A stretch of DNA of 64,000 nucleotides from Humibacillus xanthopallidus. Its GTDB lineage: Bacteria > Actinomycetota > Actinomycetes > Actinomycetales > Dermatophilaceae. Location: positions 930,001 to 994,000 of the forward strand of contig NZ_VFPM01000001.1 in assembly GCF_006716675.1 (NCBI RefSeq), given 5' to 3'. The translations under genes were made by a program, and so were the position numbers. Within the stretch, counting starts at the first letter, position 1; every line of letters starts with the position of its first letter. Below are positions 9,275 through 18,161 of this stretch, one piece after another. The notes beneath the pieces are model-generated. The model saw nothing but the letters and a program-made list of their open reading frames with translations, made no database searches and was not told where the DNA came from.

Positions 9275-10389
9275 CGGAGGAAGTCCGCCCCGCCGTGGAC
9301 GCGGCGCACCCAGGCGGCCGGCTCCACGATCTCGGCGGGCCGAGGGAGGGTCTCCGGCGAGGTCCACACGGCGTTGAAGCCGTCACGGCCCACCTGGTCC
9401 ATGACGGCCCGCACGAAGATCGCGCCGTCGCGGTACTGCCGCATCTTGGCCTCGAGGCCGAGCAGCTTGCGCAGGAGTCGGTCGACGCCGACGGCGCCGT
9501 TGCGGCGCTGCTCGAACTTGCGGCGGATCTCGTCGACGCTCGGAATGATCTTGGGTCCCACGTCGTCCATGACGACGTCGGCGTGGCCCTCGAGGAGCGA
9601 CATGACGGCGGTGATCTCGGCGATCCGGGCCTTCTGCTCCGGGGTTGCGAGGATCTGCCCGATGCCCTCACCGGAGGAGAAGACCTCGGGGAGGTTCTTC
9701 GTCAGCTGCTCGAAGCGCCTGGTGAGGTCCTCGGGTGTCGGGGCGAGGTCGACGGCGAGGCTCTGGGTGCGCCCCACCATGTGGTCGCGCAGCCAGGGCA
9801 CGGCGGTGAACTGCACGCGGTGCGTCTCCTCGTGCATCGCGACCCACCGCCGGAAGTCGGTGGGGTCGACCTCGAGACGACGCTCGGTCGCGACGATGTT
9901 GGGGGCTACGAGCAGCAGACGCGGGGTGCCGCCCGGGGCGAGGTCGTACTGCCCGAGCACCTTGCTCGAGAAGAACGCGAGCAGGCCTCCCATCTCGGCG
10001 CCGGTCACCTTGCCGCCGATGGCCGACGCGGTCGCGCTGGGCGCCTGGCCCTTCTTGCGGGTGTTGAGCTTGTCGACGACGGGGTCGAGCATCGCCTTGA
10101 ACGAGTCGACGTTGGCGTCGATCCAGCCCGCCCGGTCGACGACGAGCACCGCCGGCGCGTCGTCCGGGGCGTGCAGCCGGCTCGTCTCGGCGACCGGGCC
10201 GACCGCCCCGGCGGCAGCCGCGCGCAGGTCTGCCACGATCTCGGCGGCCTCGGCGCTTGAGACCTGGGGGCCGGGGCTGACGATGGTGCGGCCGGTGCGC
10301 TTGGCGAAGGCGTAGTCGACGTAGGCCACGGGACCGCCGCGCGAACCGTCGCTCGCCCCCGTGTCGGTGGTGACGGTCGTGTCGGTCAT
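9271..10389 (-). CDS. Zinc-dependent metalloprotease (DUF2342 family)
   Basis: A 372-residue protein of the actinobacterial family often labelled zinc-dependent metalloprotease or coenzyme F420 biosynthesis-associated protein. The zinc motif HEETH (in VAMHEETHRVQF) is followed by LLEGHADVVMDDVGP, which can supply the third ligand. There is no signal peptide, so it is probably cytoplasmic. The ATG at 10387-10389 has GGGAGGA about 7 nt upstream. It sits between dacB and tilS, its usual neighbours. The real substrate is not known to me, and a role in F420 synthesis is doubtful. Confidence 0.88.
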   Translation of the reverse strand: MTDTTVTTDTGASDGSRGGPVAYVDYAFAKRTGRTIVSPGPQVSSAEAAEIVADLRAAAAGAVGPVAETSRLHAPDDAPAVLVVDRAGWIDANVDSFKAMLDPVVDKLNTRKKGQAPSATASAIGGKVTGAEMGGLLAFFSSKVLGQYDLAPGGTPRLLLVAPNIVATERRLEVDPTDFRRWVAMHEETHRVQFTAVPWLRDHMVGRTQSLAVDLAPTPEDLTRRFEQLTKNLPEVFSSGEGIGQILATPEQKARIAEITAVMSLLEGHADVVMDDVGPKIIPSVDEIRRKFEQRRNGAVGVDRLLRKLLGLEAKMRQYRDGAIFVRAVMDQVGRDGFNAVWTSPETLPRPAEIVEPAAWVRRVHGGADFLR

Positions 10390-10488
10390 GCCAGTCCTCC
10401 CGGTGCCCTCATGGGTCCTGACGGCTCTGTCGTGGATCTGGTGCTTCGGTCTGGTGCTTCGGTCGTGCCGCATGCTGCCGGCGCTCGC

Positions 10489-12048
10489 TCAGCGACACCC
10501 GCACGCGGCGAGAGTCGCTACAAAACGGTCCAACGCGGCGCGTGCCTCGGTGGTTCCCGCGCCGGCGACCATACCCGCGAAGACGAGCAGCCGCCCGTCG
10601 TCGTCGACGACGCTGCCCGCAAGGGCGTTCGCGCCCGTCAGGGTGCCGGTCTTGGCCCGGGCCCGGCCCGCCGCGTCGGAGTCGGCTCCCGTGAAGCGGT
10701 CGTCGAGCGTGCCGGTGAGGCCGCCGATGGGCAGGCCGTCGAGGGCCCGGCGCAGCACCGCGTGCTTGCCGTCGTAGCCGAGCACGAGGATGCGGGTGAG
10801 CAGGTCGGCACGCACACGGTTCTCGCGGGAGAGACCGCTCGCGTCGCGCAGGACGACACCCGTCGTGTCGATCCCGAGGGCGGCGACCTGCGAGACCACC
10901 CAGGCGCCGGTGTCGGCGAAGGTCGTGCCGCCGCCGGACCGGAAGGAGGCCTGCCGGGCGAGGATCTCGGTGAGGGCGTTGTCGGAGTCGGTGAGGGCGA
11001 GGGCGAGCTGGTCACGGACCGGAGCCGACACGATGCGGCCCAGCACCGAGCCGGGGCCGGCGGTGGGCGCCGGGGTGGGCGCGGTGGCCGGAGTGGGCGC
11101 CGGGGTGCCCGGGCTGGCCGTGGCCGAGGGGGTCGATGACGATGCTGGCGCCGTCGGCGTCGCTACTGACGGCGTGCCGCGAGGTGCGAGTCTGACGTCG
11201 ATCCCCCGTCGCTCGAGCTGGCGGGAGAACAGGTCGCGCACGGCGGCGACCGGGTCGGCCGGCCCCACCCGGCCCCCGGTGGCCCGTTGGCTGGAGAGCC
11301 CGAGCATCGCCACCGCCCCTGTGATGCCCGACGGCCGGAAGCTCGCGTCCCACGTGGGCGCCACCCCGGGACCGTAGGCGTAGCTCTCGTCGACCCGCAG
11401 GGTGACGGAGCGCTGGCCCGCCTTCTCGAGCACCGCGGCCACTTGGTCGGAGAGGTCGGCAAGGCCGGCCCGGCCGGCGACGGCCTCGGGGTCGCCCTTG
11501 CCGGGATCGATGAGGGAGTCGCCACCGGCCACGAGCACGATCTCGTCGCTGCCCGCGCCGCGCTGCACGACGGTCTGGAGCGTGGCATCCGGCGCGAAGG
11601 CCTGGCCGACCGCGGCCGCCGAGAGCAGCTTGGTCGTCGAGGCCGGGATGCGCAGCTCGGAGCCGTCGGCGTCGAAGAGCACCTCACCGCTCTGACCGTC
11701 GCGCACGACGAGCGCCGAGTCGGTCAGGGCCGGCAAGGCCACGACCGGCCGCAGGGCCCGCGTAACGCCCTCCGCGGTGGGCGCCTCGGCGTCGCCCGCG
11801 AGCGGGGGCAGCGGCTCCCCCACCGACGTCGACGGTGTCGGCTGGGCCACGACGGGCAGCGTGCGGGTGCCGGGGGTCTCCGTGGGCGCGGGCGGTGGTG
11901 GGGCGGTCAGCGTCAGCACACCGGGGGCGGCGTCGGCGACGTCGAGGACGGCATACCCCAGCAGGATGGTGACGACCGAGAGGATCGTGGCCATCGTGTA
12001 GGTGAGCCCGCGGACCGGGGGGCCGGGGTCGTTCGGCGACGACGTCAT
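10489..12048 (-). CDS. dacB: D-alanyl-D-alanine carboxypeptidase/endopeptidase (PBP4 type)
   Basis: A 519-residue penicillin-binding protein of class C type that trims or cleaves peptidoglycan peptides outside the membrane. An N-terminal hydrophobic segment (MATILSVVTILLGYAVL) anchors or exports it. Catalytic motifs are SxxK in ASTTKLLSAA, the SGLSRENR region and KTGTLTGANALAG. Between the first and second motifs there is a low-complexity insert rich in Ala, Thr and Pro (about residues 298-335). The ATG at 12046-12048 is chosen; a GTG lies two codons upstream. It diverges from ppa. Confidence 0.92.
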   Translation of the reverse strand: MTSSPNDPGPPVRGLTYTMATILSVVTILLGYAVLDVADAAPGVLTLTAPPPPAPTETPGTRTLPVVAQPTPSTSVGEPLPPLAGDAEAPTAEGVTRALRPVVALPALTDSALVVRDGQSGEVLFDADGSELRIPASTTKLLSAAAVGQAFAPDATLQTVVQRGAGSDEIVLVAGGDSLIDPGKGDPEAVAGRAGLADLSDQVAAVLEKAGQRSVTLRVDESYAYGPGVAPTWDASFRPSGITGAVAMLGLSSQRATGGRVGPADPVAAVRDLFSRQLERRGIDVRLAPRGTPSVATPTAPASSSTPSATASPGTPAPTPATAPTPAPTAGPGSVLGRIVSAPVRDQLALALTDSDNALTEILARQASFRSGGGTTFADTGAWVVSQVAALGIDTTGVVLRDASGLSRENRVRADLLTRILVLGYDGKHAVLRRALDGLPIGGLTGTLDDRFTGADSDAAGRARAKTGTLTGANALAGSVVDDDGRLLVFAGMVAGAGTTEARAALDRFVATLAACGCR

Positions 12049-12229
12049 GCCCACCCCCGTCCATCGTTGTTTCGCGCGAGGCCGCTCGTTGCTGCCACAC
12101 TGTCGCGGACGATTCTGTCAGCCGTGGCCATGTGCACCCGCACGCGCGCCGCGCAGACGAGGCCGAGAGCGTCGCGCAGAGTCGGCCGTAGCCACCCGAA
12201 TCACCTGAAGCACCCGAGAAGGGACAGAC
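12049..12229. promoter_or_regulatory. Divergent intergenic region dacB / ppa
   Basis: About 180 bp between two divergent genes must hold both promoters. GAAGGGACAGACGTGG places a purine-rich stretch just before the ppa GTG. I do not see a convincing palindrome or promoter pair and do not assign exact boxes. Confidence 0.4.
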
Positions 12230-12748
12230 GTGGAGTTCGACGTCACCATCGAGATCCCGCGCGGACAGCGCAACAAGTACGAGGTCGACCACGAGACCGG
12301 TCGCATCCGGCTCGACCGCTACCTCTTCACCCCGATGGCCTACCCGGCGGACTACGGCTACATCGAGGACTCCCTCGGTGAGGACGGCGACCCGCTCGAT
12401 GCCCTCGTCCTGCTGCCCGAGCCCGTCTTCCCGGGCGTCGTCGTCAAGGCTCGGCCCGTCGCCATCTTCCACATGACCGACGAGGCCGGCGGTGACGACA
12501 AGGTGCTGTGCGTGCCCGTCGACCCGCGCTGGGCGGACGTGCGCGACCTCGGCGACGTGAGCGAGTTCGTCCGCGGCGAGATCCAGCACTTCTTCGAGCG
12601 CTACAAGGACCTCGAGCCGGGCAAGCACGTCGACGCCTCCGAGTGGGGCGACCGTGCCGACGCCGAGAAGATCATCGGCGAGGCGTTCGCGCGCGCCAAG
12701 GAGCAGGGCACCTCGACCTCCCGCTGGGCGATGCCCGAGGGCCACTGA
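12230..12748 (+). CDS. ppa: Inorganic pyrophosphatase
   Basis: A 172-residue family I soluble pyrophosphatase that hydrolyses PPi and so drives biosynthetic reactions. The metal-binding signature [11 protein letters not shown] and the active-site residues in [10 protein letters not shown] and [12 protein letters not shown] are intact. The start is GTG. Length and order match actinobacterial Ppa, and its position divergent to dacB is common in the phylum. A strong hairpin follows the stop. Confidence 0.97.
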   Translation: MEFDVTIEIPRGQRNKYEVDHETGRIRLDRYLFTPMAYPADYGYIEDSLGEDGDPLDALVLLPEPVFPGVVVKARPVAIFHMTDEAGGDDKVLCVPVDPRWADVRDLGDVSEFVRGEIQHFFERYKDLEPGKHVDASEWGDRADAEKIIGEAFARAKEQGTSTSRWAMPEGH

Positions 12749-12793
12749 CCCGCCAGACCCATCCGGGCAGGTATGCCGCCCTGCCGCACGCAC

Positions 12794-12827
12794 GGAGCCC
12801 CGTCACCTCGAGTGGTGACGGGGCTCC
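12794..12827. terminator. Bidirectional terminator hairpin after ppa
   Basis: GGAGCCCCGTCACC and GGTGACGGGGCTCC form a perfect 14-bp stem with loop TCGAGT. It lies between convergent genes (ppa and the minus-strand MFS gene) and can serve both, although the T-run is weak. Confidence 0.8.
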
Positions 12828-12904
12828 GGTGCTTCTCGCGCCGGGTCAGGCAACCGCGCGAGCCGTGCCGGACAGCGCTCGGGACCAGTCGGGAACGACA
12901 TCAC

Positions 12905-13026
12905 CCGCAGACTGATCCGCAGTCTGATCAGCAGACTGATCCGGCCGGTCGATCACGCGGCGGATCAGTCGGCGTCCACTGCTGCCAGGGCGACACCGGA
13001 TGCCGACTGATCTGCAGACTGATCTG
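12905..13026. repeat. CAGACTGATC palindromic repeat, cluster 1
   Basis: A cluster of CAGACTGATC-type units in both orientations, with a longer copy containing TGTCGCC-type core DNA, GCAGCAG and CGCCGACTGAT as seen on the minus strand. The same element recurs at 36033-36240. It overlaps the 3' end of the MFS gene and provides its final codons and its TGA stop (at 12965-12967). Confidence 0.85.
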
Positions 13027-14506
13027 GCCGAGCCGCGACTGCCTCGTCCGCCGACCGACGACGCGGACGCAGGACGACCGCTGCGACGATCAGGGCCGTC
13101 AGCGTGAAGCCTGCCGAGGTGAGGAAGGCAGGCTCGACACCGGGGACGAACTGGCCCGGAACCGACTGGGACGCATAGACGCTCACGATCGCGGCCAGAC
13201 CCACGGCGCCGCCCAGCTGCTGCGCCGTCTGGAGCAGGCCCGAGACGGTCCCCGCCTGGGCGCGGTCGACCCCGCCGAGGACGATGACGGTGACCGGCAT
13301 GAAGACGAGCGCCGCTGAGACGCCGTTGAGCACGAGGGCGCCGAGGAGGTGGGCGGCATACGTGCTCGTCGTCGTGATGCTGCTCAGCCACACGAAGCTC
13401 GCGGTGAGCCCGAGGGTGCCGACGAGCAGCAGCGGGCGGGGCCCGACGAGAGCGACGAGGCGTGCGCTGACGCGTGAGGTCGCGAAGATCGCGAGGCTGA
13501 GCGGGAGGAACGCAGCCCCCGTCGCGACCGGGCTGAAGCCGAGGACGAGCTGGAGGTACTGGGTCACGAGGAAGAACGTCGAGAACTGCGCCCCGACGAC
13601 GAGCGCCATGAGCACGAGCGCCCCGGCCCGCGAGCGCTCCCGGACGAGCCCGAGGGGCAGCAGCGGCGCGGCGACCCGGCCCTCGGCGCGCACGAAGAGT
13701 GCGAGCAGGAGCAGCCCGACGGCGAACGACGCGAGGGTGATCGGCGAGCTCCAGCCGCGGTCGGCGGCGCTGATGAAGCCGTGGACGACCGAGACGGAGC
13801 CGAGCGTCGCGGTGACCGCGCCGACGACATCGAAGCGCACCCGCACACGCGGCGTCTCGGTGACGAAGCGGCGTGCGAGGACGAGCACGACGGCGCCGAT
13901 CGGCACGTTGACGAAGAGCGTCCAGTGCCAGCTGACGAAGTCGGTGAGCGCGCCCCCGAGCAGCAGGCCGATGGAGGCGCCGGCCGACGACACGGCGGTG
14001 AAGAGGGCGAGGCCGCGGTTGCGGGCGGCCTCGTTCGGCGCGCTCGTCGTGACGAGCGCGAGCACGCTCGGTGCGGCGAGCGCCGCCCCGACGCCCTGGA
14101 GGGTCCGCGCGGCGATGAGCCAGGCGGGCGTCGTCGCGAGGCCCCCGAGGAGGCTCGCGACGGTGAACACCGCGAGCCCGATCTCGAAGCTGCGCAGGCG
14201 CCCGAAGACGTCCCCGAGGCGACCGCCGAGGAGCAGCAGGCCGCCGAAGGCGAGGGTGTAGGCGTTGAGCACCCAGGACAGGCCTGCGGGGGTGAAGCCG
14301 AGGTCGGTCTGGATGTGCGGGAGCGCGACGTTCACGACGGTCGCGTCGAGCACGAGCATGAGCTGCGCGACGAGGACGACCCCGAGGCCGATGGCCGACC
14401 TGCGTGCGGCCCCGCCCGGGGCGGTGGCGGTCGTGACTGGTGCAGTGGGGGTTGCGGTTGCGATGGGGGCTGCGGTGGCCGTAGCCGAGGTGGTGCTGAT
14501 CGACAT
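12965..14506 (-). CDS. MFS drug-efflux transporter (DHA2/EmrB type)
   Basis: A 513-residue proton-driven exporter with about 14 membrane helices. Family motifs: LDATVVNVALPHIQ in helix 1, WVLNAYTLAFGGLLLLGGRLGD with the motif A loop GRLGDVFGRLR, and QGVGAALAAPS. Start ATG at 14504-14506 with GAGG about 7 nt upstream; the first 35 residues are Ala/Thr-rich. The C-terminal residues after about 490 (DQSADQSASG...) are encoded by a dispersed DNA repeat. Divergent tetR and palindromic operators suggest repression by that TetR. Substrate unknown. Confidence 0.88.
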   Translation of the reverse strand: MSISTTSATATAAPIATATPTAPVTTATAPGGAARRSAIGLGVVLVAQLMLVLDATVVNVALPHIQTDLGFTPAGLSWVLNAYTLAFGGLLLLGGRLGDVFGRLRSFEIGLAVFTVASLLGGLATTPAWLIAARTLQGVGAALAAPSVLALVTTSAPNEAARNRGLALFTAVSSAGASIGLLLGGALTDFVSWHWTLFVNVPIGAVVLVLARRFVTETPRVRVRFDVVGAVTATLGSVSVVHGFISAADRGWSSPITLASFAVGLLLLALFVRAEGRVAAPLLPLGLVRERSRAGALVLMALVVGAQFSTFFLVTQYLQLVLGFSPVATGAAFLPLSLAIFATSRVSARLVALVGPRPLLLVGTLGLTASFVWLSSITTTSTYAAHLLGALVLNGVSAALVFMPVTVIVLGGVDRAQAGTVSGLLQTAQQLGGAVGLAAIVSVYASQSVPGQFVPGVEPAFLTSAGFTLTALIVAAVVLRPRRRSADEAVAARPDQSADQSASGVALAAVDAD

Positions 14507-14514
14507 CTGGTGCC

Positions 14515-14709
14515 TCAGTGTTCGTCGTGCTGGGCGTGGTGGCGCGGCGTCTCGTCGGCGAGCGGCTCGCGGGACATCGGGATGAAGGACGTGGGGCGCG
14601 AGCCGGCGGAGGCCGGGTGGCGCGGCACGAGGGGGGCGCGGTGCGTCGTCGCGAGGTGCGACATGTGGACGCGCAGGGCCTGTCGGGTGGGGCGGATCGT
14701 GGTGGTCAT
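14515..14709 (-). CDS. Small basic hypothetical protein upstream of the MFS gene
   Basis: A 64-residue ORF that starts MTTTIRPTRQALRVHMSHLA and ends RHHAQHDEH; it is rich in Arg, His and Pro and has no membrane segment. AGAGGAG lies about 9 nt before the ATG, and the stop is 8 nt before the MFS start, with the MFS ribosome-binding site overlapping this stop. That arrangement argues for a translated, coupled ORF. It could be a small regulator or pump partner, or a leader peptide. I do not recognise it. Confidence 0.55.
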   Translation of the reverse strand: MTTTIRPTRQALRVHMSHLATTHRAPLVPRHPASAGSRPTSFIPMSREPLADETPRHHAQHDEH

Positions 14710-14750
14710 GGCTGCCGGACTCCTCTGTGACGACGGTCGGCTGTACGATT

Positions 14751-14802
14751 AACGGAGAGCCACTCCGGTTCTGCATCCCCGACTATACGGAGACTGTCTC
14801 CG
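14751..14802. promoter_or_regulatory. Twin TetR-type operators
   Basis: CGGAGACTGTCTCCG at 14788-14802 is a perfect 15-bp palindrome. A second site, CGGAGAGCCACTCCG at 14753-14767, shares the CGGAG/CTCCG arms. Both lie between the tetR start and the small ORF/MFS operon in locally AT-richer DNA, which fits autoregulation and repression of the divergent pump. Confidence 0.7.
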
Positions 14803-14822
14803 CTTTTGCAAGGAGCTTTTCT

Positions 14823-15512
14823 GTGACGCCCCCCGAGGTTGCCAAGGCCGTGGCCGAGGCGGATGCCCTGGCGACGTCCGCGTCGTCCCCGGGATCCGTT
14901 GCTGCTCAAAAAGATTCGGCAGCGGCTGCCCCCGAGGTGGCCCGTCAGAGGCCGGCTCGCCCGATGCGTGCTGACGCTCGCCGCAACTACGACAAGATCC
15001 TCTCGACGGCCCGCATCGTCTTCACCGAGCGCGGCACGGACGCGTCGCTCGACGAGATCGCGAGGCGTGCCGGCGTGGGTCCGGGCACTCTCTACCGCCA
15101 CTTCCCCACGCGTGAGGCCCTCGTCGACGCCCTCATGCAGGATTGGACCGACCGCGTCTCGGCCGATGCCGACGCCGCGATCGCCACCGACCTGCCCGCG
15201 CGCGAGATGCTCTCCGACTGGTTCGAGCACTTCATCGAGCACATCACGCTGCACCGCGGCGCCGCGAGCAAGATCGCGGCCGCCATGGACGACCCTGCCT
15301 CGCCGATGTATCGCAAGTGCCAGGTCATGGCCGATGCCAACCGGCGGGTCATCGACCACCTCGAGGCGCGCGGCGAGCTGCGTCCCTCCGTCGACCCCGT
15401 CAACGTCATGCGCCTCGTGAGCGGGGTCGCGACGGTCGCCGACTCCAGCTGCACCGACCTCGACGTCACCCCCATGCTCGACGTCGTCGTCGACGGGATC
15501 GTCGCAGACTGA
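14823..15512 (+). CDS. TetR family repressor
   Basis: A 229-residue regulator. The DNA-binding domain is near residues 48-95: KILSTARIVFTERGTDASL, then DEIARRAGVGPGTLYRHFPT. The C-terminal ligand domain follows the pattern of actinobacterial TetR proteins. The start is the GTG at 14823 because AAGGAG precedes it by about 8 nt; the 32 upstream in-frame residues cross the operators and are not coding. The N-terminus has an unusual Ala-rich extension of about 45 residues. It probably controls the divergent MFS pump. Confidence 0.88.
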   Translation: MTPPEVAKAVAEADALATSASSPGSVAAQKDSAAAAPEVARQRPARPMRADARRNYDKILSTARIVFTERGTDASLDEIARRAGVGPGTLYRHFPTREALVDALMQDWTDRVSADADAAIATDLPAREMLSDWFEHFIEHITLHRGAASKIAAAMDDPASPMYRKCQVMADANRRVIDHLEARGELRPSVDPVNVMRLVSGVATVADSSCTDLDVTPMLDVVVDGIVAD

Positions 15513-15534
15513 GGCCTCCGGCAGGATGGGCGCC

Positions 15535-16464
15535 ATGGACCTGCGCATCTTCACCGAGCCCCAGCAGGGCGCGACGTACGACGACCTGCTCGCGGTCGCC
15601 CGCGCAGCCGAGGACCTCGGCTTCGACGGCTTCTTCCGCTCCGACCACTACCTGCACATGGGCGGCGACGGCGGCGCCGGCCCGACCGACGCCTGGACCA
15701 CCCTCGCCGGGCTCGCCCGTGAGACCTCGACGATCCGACTCGGAACGCTGGTCACGTCGGCCACCTTCCGCTACCCGGGTCCGCTGGCCGTCCAGGTAGC
15801 CGGCGTCGACCAGATGAGCGGCGGACGCGTCGAGCTCGGCCTCGGCGCGGGCTGGTTCGAAGCCGAGCACACGGCATACGGCATCCCCTTCCCGCCGCTC
15901 GGCGAGCGCTTCGACCGCCTCGAGGAGCAGCTTGCCGTCATCACCGGGCTTTGGGAGACGAAGCCGGGAGAAACCTTCAGCCACAACGGTGCCCACTACC
16001 CGGTGGTCGACTCCCCCGCGCTCGCGAAGCCGGTCCAGGAGGGCGGCGTGCCCATCATCATCGGCGGCGGGGGCAAGCGCCGCACCCCCGCTCTCGCGGT
16101 CCGGTATGCCGCCGAGTTCAATGCCGCCTTCGCGTCGGCTGCCGACTCGGGCCGGCTCTTCGAACGGGTTCGCGAGGTGGCCGGCGACGCCGGACGGGAC
16201 CCGGCGTCGCTGACCCTGTCGGCAGCCCAGGTGGTCTGCCTGGGCAACGACGACGCCACGCTGGCCCGGCGTGCGGCTGCCATCGGCCGCGAGGTCGACG
16301 AGCTGCGCGCGAACGGGCTCGCCGGGTCCGCCGACGAGGTCGTCGACCGGATCGGCGCCTTCACCGAGGTCGGTGCGCAGCGGCTGTACCTCCAGGTCCT
16401 CGACCTGTCAGACCTCGACCACCTCGCCGACATCGCCGACGGGGTGCTGCGCCAGCTCTCCTGA
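15535..16464 (+). CDS. LLM-class F420-dependent oxidoreductase
   Basis: A 309-residue luciferase-like TIM-barrel protein. The start MDLRIFTEPQQGATYDDLL, the segment GFDGFFRSDHYLHMGG, and LGLGAGWFEAEHTAYGIPFP are typical of the LLM group in which F420-dependent enzymes are frequent. It may reduce or oxidise a small organic substrate with F420H2; the substrate cannot be read from the sequence. ATG at 15535 has AGGA about 8 nt upstream; an ATG nine bases earlier is possible. It follows tetR by 22 nt and is probably in the same transcript. Confidence 0.85.
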   Translation: MDLRIFTEPQQGATYDDLLAVARAAEDLGFDGFFRSDHYLHMGGDGGAGPTDAWTTLAGLARETSTIRLGTLVTSATFRYPGPLAVQVAGVDQMSGGRVELGLGAGWFEAEHTAYGIPFPPLGERFDRLEEQLAVITGLWETKPGETFSHNGAHYPVVDSPALAKPVQEGGVPIIIGGGGKRRTPALAVRYAAEFNAAFASAADSGRLFERVREVAGDAGRDPASLTLSAAQVVCLGNDDATLARRAAAIGREVDELRANGLAGSADEVVDRIGAFTEVGAQRLYLQVLDLSDLDHLADIADGVLRQLS

Positions 16465-16613
16465 CACCCGCGGTCCCCTCACCCGTCCGGCAGGGCCATC
16501 CGGAGGAACACGCGTGGCCGTGCGGTGCCGGCTCGGCTTCGGCGCACAGACGTATCACGGGCGCCCGGGAGGCGCTCCGTCAGGAGAGCGTTGGTTCGTC
16601 CTGAGGAGCGAGC

Positions 16614-18161
16614 ATGCCGGAGCGCCGCACCCGACCCACCGGATGGTTCCGGTCAGCGTGCTGCGCGGCCGCGGTCCTCCTCCTGGCCGGCCTTCTCGCG
16701 ACACCCGGAGCAGGCGCGCTCGCAGCACCCCGCTCAGGCCCGGGGGCTGCGTCGCTGTTCGCCGTGTCCGTGACTCCCACGGCGGCCGAGCCCGGACAGG
16801 ACGTCACGGTCTCGTTCACCGCGCTCAACGAGAACCTCTTCATCCTCAGCTGCGGAGCCACGCTCGACGGGCGGGCGCTGCCGGAGTGCACGGGCTCCGG
16901 CGGCGCCTGGTCGGTGCACTTCACCCTCCCCCCAGATGCCAGGCCGGCCACGACGACGATCGCGTGGGCGCTCACGTACTTCTCGACGCCGGACTCGTAC
17001 CTGGGGGCCGGCCCGCTCAAGGACTTCGTGGACTTCACGGTGCTGGACCCGGTGGACCCCGCCCACGTCTCGTTCTCGCTCGACCGCACGTCTGGTCGGC
17101 CCGGCGACCAGGTCGTCGCGACGTTCAGACCGCTCGACCCGAAGACGACGATCACGACGTGCAGCCTGCTCATCGCGGGCGTCCCCTTCAGCGACTGCGC
17201 CGCCTCGGACACGGATTGGTCTCTGCCGTTCACCGTCCCCCGGGGCGCCTCTGCAGGCAGCACACCCGTCGAATGGAGCGTCGTCTACGAGCGAGGCGAG
17301 GAGAAGCACCATGCCAACGGCACCGCGACGTTCACCGTCCTCTCCCCTGACGCACCGACACCCACGTTCTCGGTGTCCGTCATCCCCGGCTCGACACACG
17401 CTGACGGGACGGTGACCCTCGGCTTCTCCGCGGACGACAGCCTGGGGGGCATCACCGGCTGTTCGGCCCAGCTCGAGGGCGTGCCGCTACCGGACTGCCA
17501 GGAGTCAGGCGGGGCATGGTCGATCCGCTTCACCATGCCGAAGGACGTCGCCGTCGGTCGGCACACCATCACGTGGCAGCTGACCTACGCGCGCAACACC
17601 CTCGTCCTCGACGCCCAGAGCGACACCCCGAAGGACGCCCCCAGGATCGCGGTGAGCGGCGAGAGGAAGGGTCGGGCGTCGGTCACCGTGCTGCCAACGG
17701 TGACGGCGACGACGACACAGTCGAGCTCGGGCTCCACGACGAAGCGCGCAGGGACGGGACAGGGGGGCACGTCACACCGCTCCGGGTCCACGGGGGTGGC
17801 GCCCGGACCGCCGATCGGCGCGGGCCCCCACGCCGTCGAGCCGCCGGTTGCCCAACCCGTCGAGACCGGGCCGATCGCCTGGGTCCGGCAGCACTCCGAG
17901 CTCGGTCTGCTCCTGGCCGTGATCGCCCTGGTCGTCCTCGCTGGGCTCGTGCTGGGTTCCCGGGGCCGTCCGGTGCGGCGAGTCCCGGGCGACCGGGCGG
18001 ACGACTCGCCACCCGGCGCGCAGGTCTGGGCTGTGGGCCACCCCGGCACCATGCCCGTCCTCGTCGTGCGCGACACCGATGGCGGCCGTAGGAGCAGGAC
18101 CGTTCGCCTCGCCGCCCAGTGCCCACCTGCCTCGTCCGACCTGAAGGAAGTGACGTCATGA
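16614..18161 (+). CDS. Membrane-anchored surface protein with three cysteine-paired repeats
   Basis: A 515-residue exported protein I do not recognise. Residues 1-38 form a signal peptide (CCAAAVLLLAGLLATPG, cleavage near ALAAP). Three repeats of about 100 residues follow (roughly 47-145, 152-250, 253-355). Each has a pair of Cys about 12-13 residues apart in the pattern C-x5-G-x4-C, followed by a W-S strand and a conserved W-x-(L/V)-x-Y strand, an Ig-like beta layout. Then come a Ser/Thr/Gly-rich stalk (about 360-420), one membrane helix (GLLLAVIALVVLAGLVLG) and a cytoplasmic tail of about 70 residues. GAGGAG precedes the ATG by about 6 nt. The tail overlaps the next gene. Confidence 0.8.
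   Translation: MPERRTRPTGWFRSACCAAAVLLLAGLLATPGAGALAAPRSGPGAASLFAVSVTPTAAEPGQDVTVSFTALNENLFILSCGATLDGRALPECTGSGGAWSVHFTLPPDARPATTTIAWALTYFSTPDSYLGAGPLKDFVDFTVLDPVDPAHVSFSLDRTSGRPGDQVVATFRPLDPKTTITTCSLLIAGVPFSDCAASDTDWSLPFTVPRGASAGSTPVEWSVVYERGEEKHHANGTATFTVLSPDAPTPTFSVSVIPGSTHADGTVTLGFSADDSLGGITGCSAQLEGVPLPDCQESGGAWSIRFTMPKDVAVGRHTITWQLTYARNTLVLDAQSDTPKDAPRIAVSGERKGRASVTVLPTVTATTTQSSSGSTTKRAGTGQGGTSHRSGSTGVAPGPPIGAGPHAVEPPVAQPVETGPIAWVRQHSELGLLLAVIALVVLAGLVLGSRGRPVRRVPGDRADDSPPGAQVWAVGHPGTMPVLVVRDTDGGRRSRTVRLAAQCPPASSDLKEVTS

Noticed and set aside
12794..13030. Insertion sequence at the MFS gene end
   Set aside because: Only short repeats are present; there is no transposase ORF and no clear terminal repeats with target duplication.
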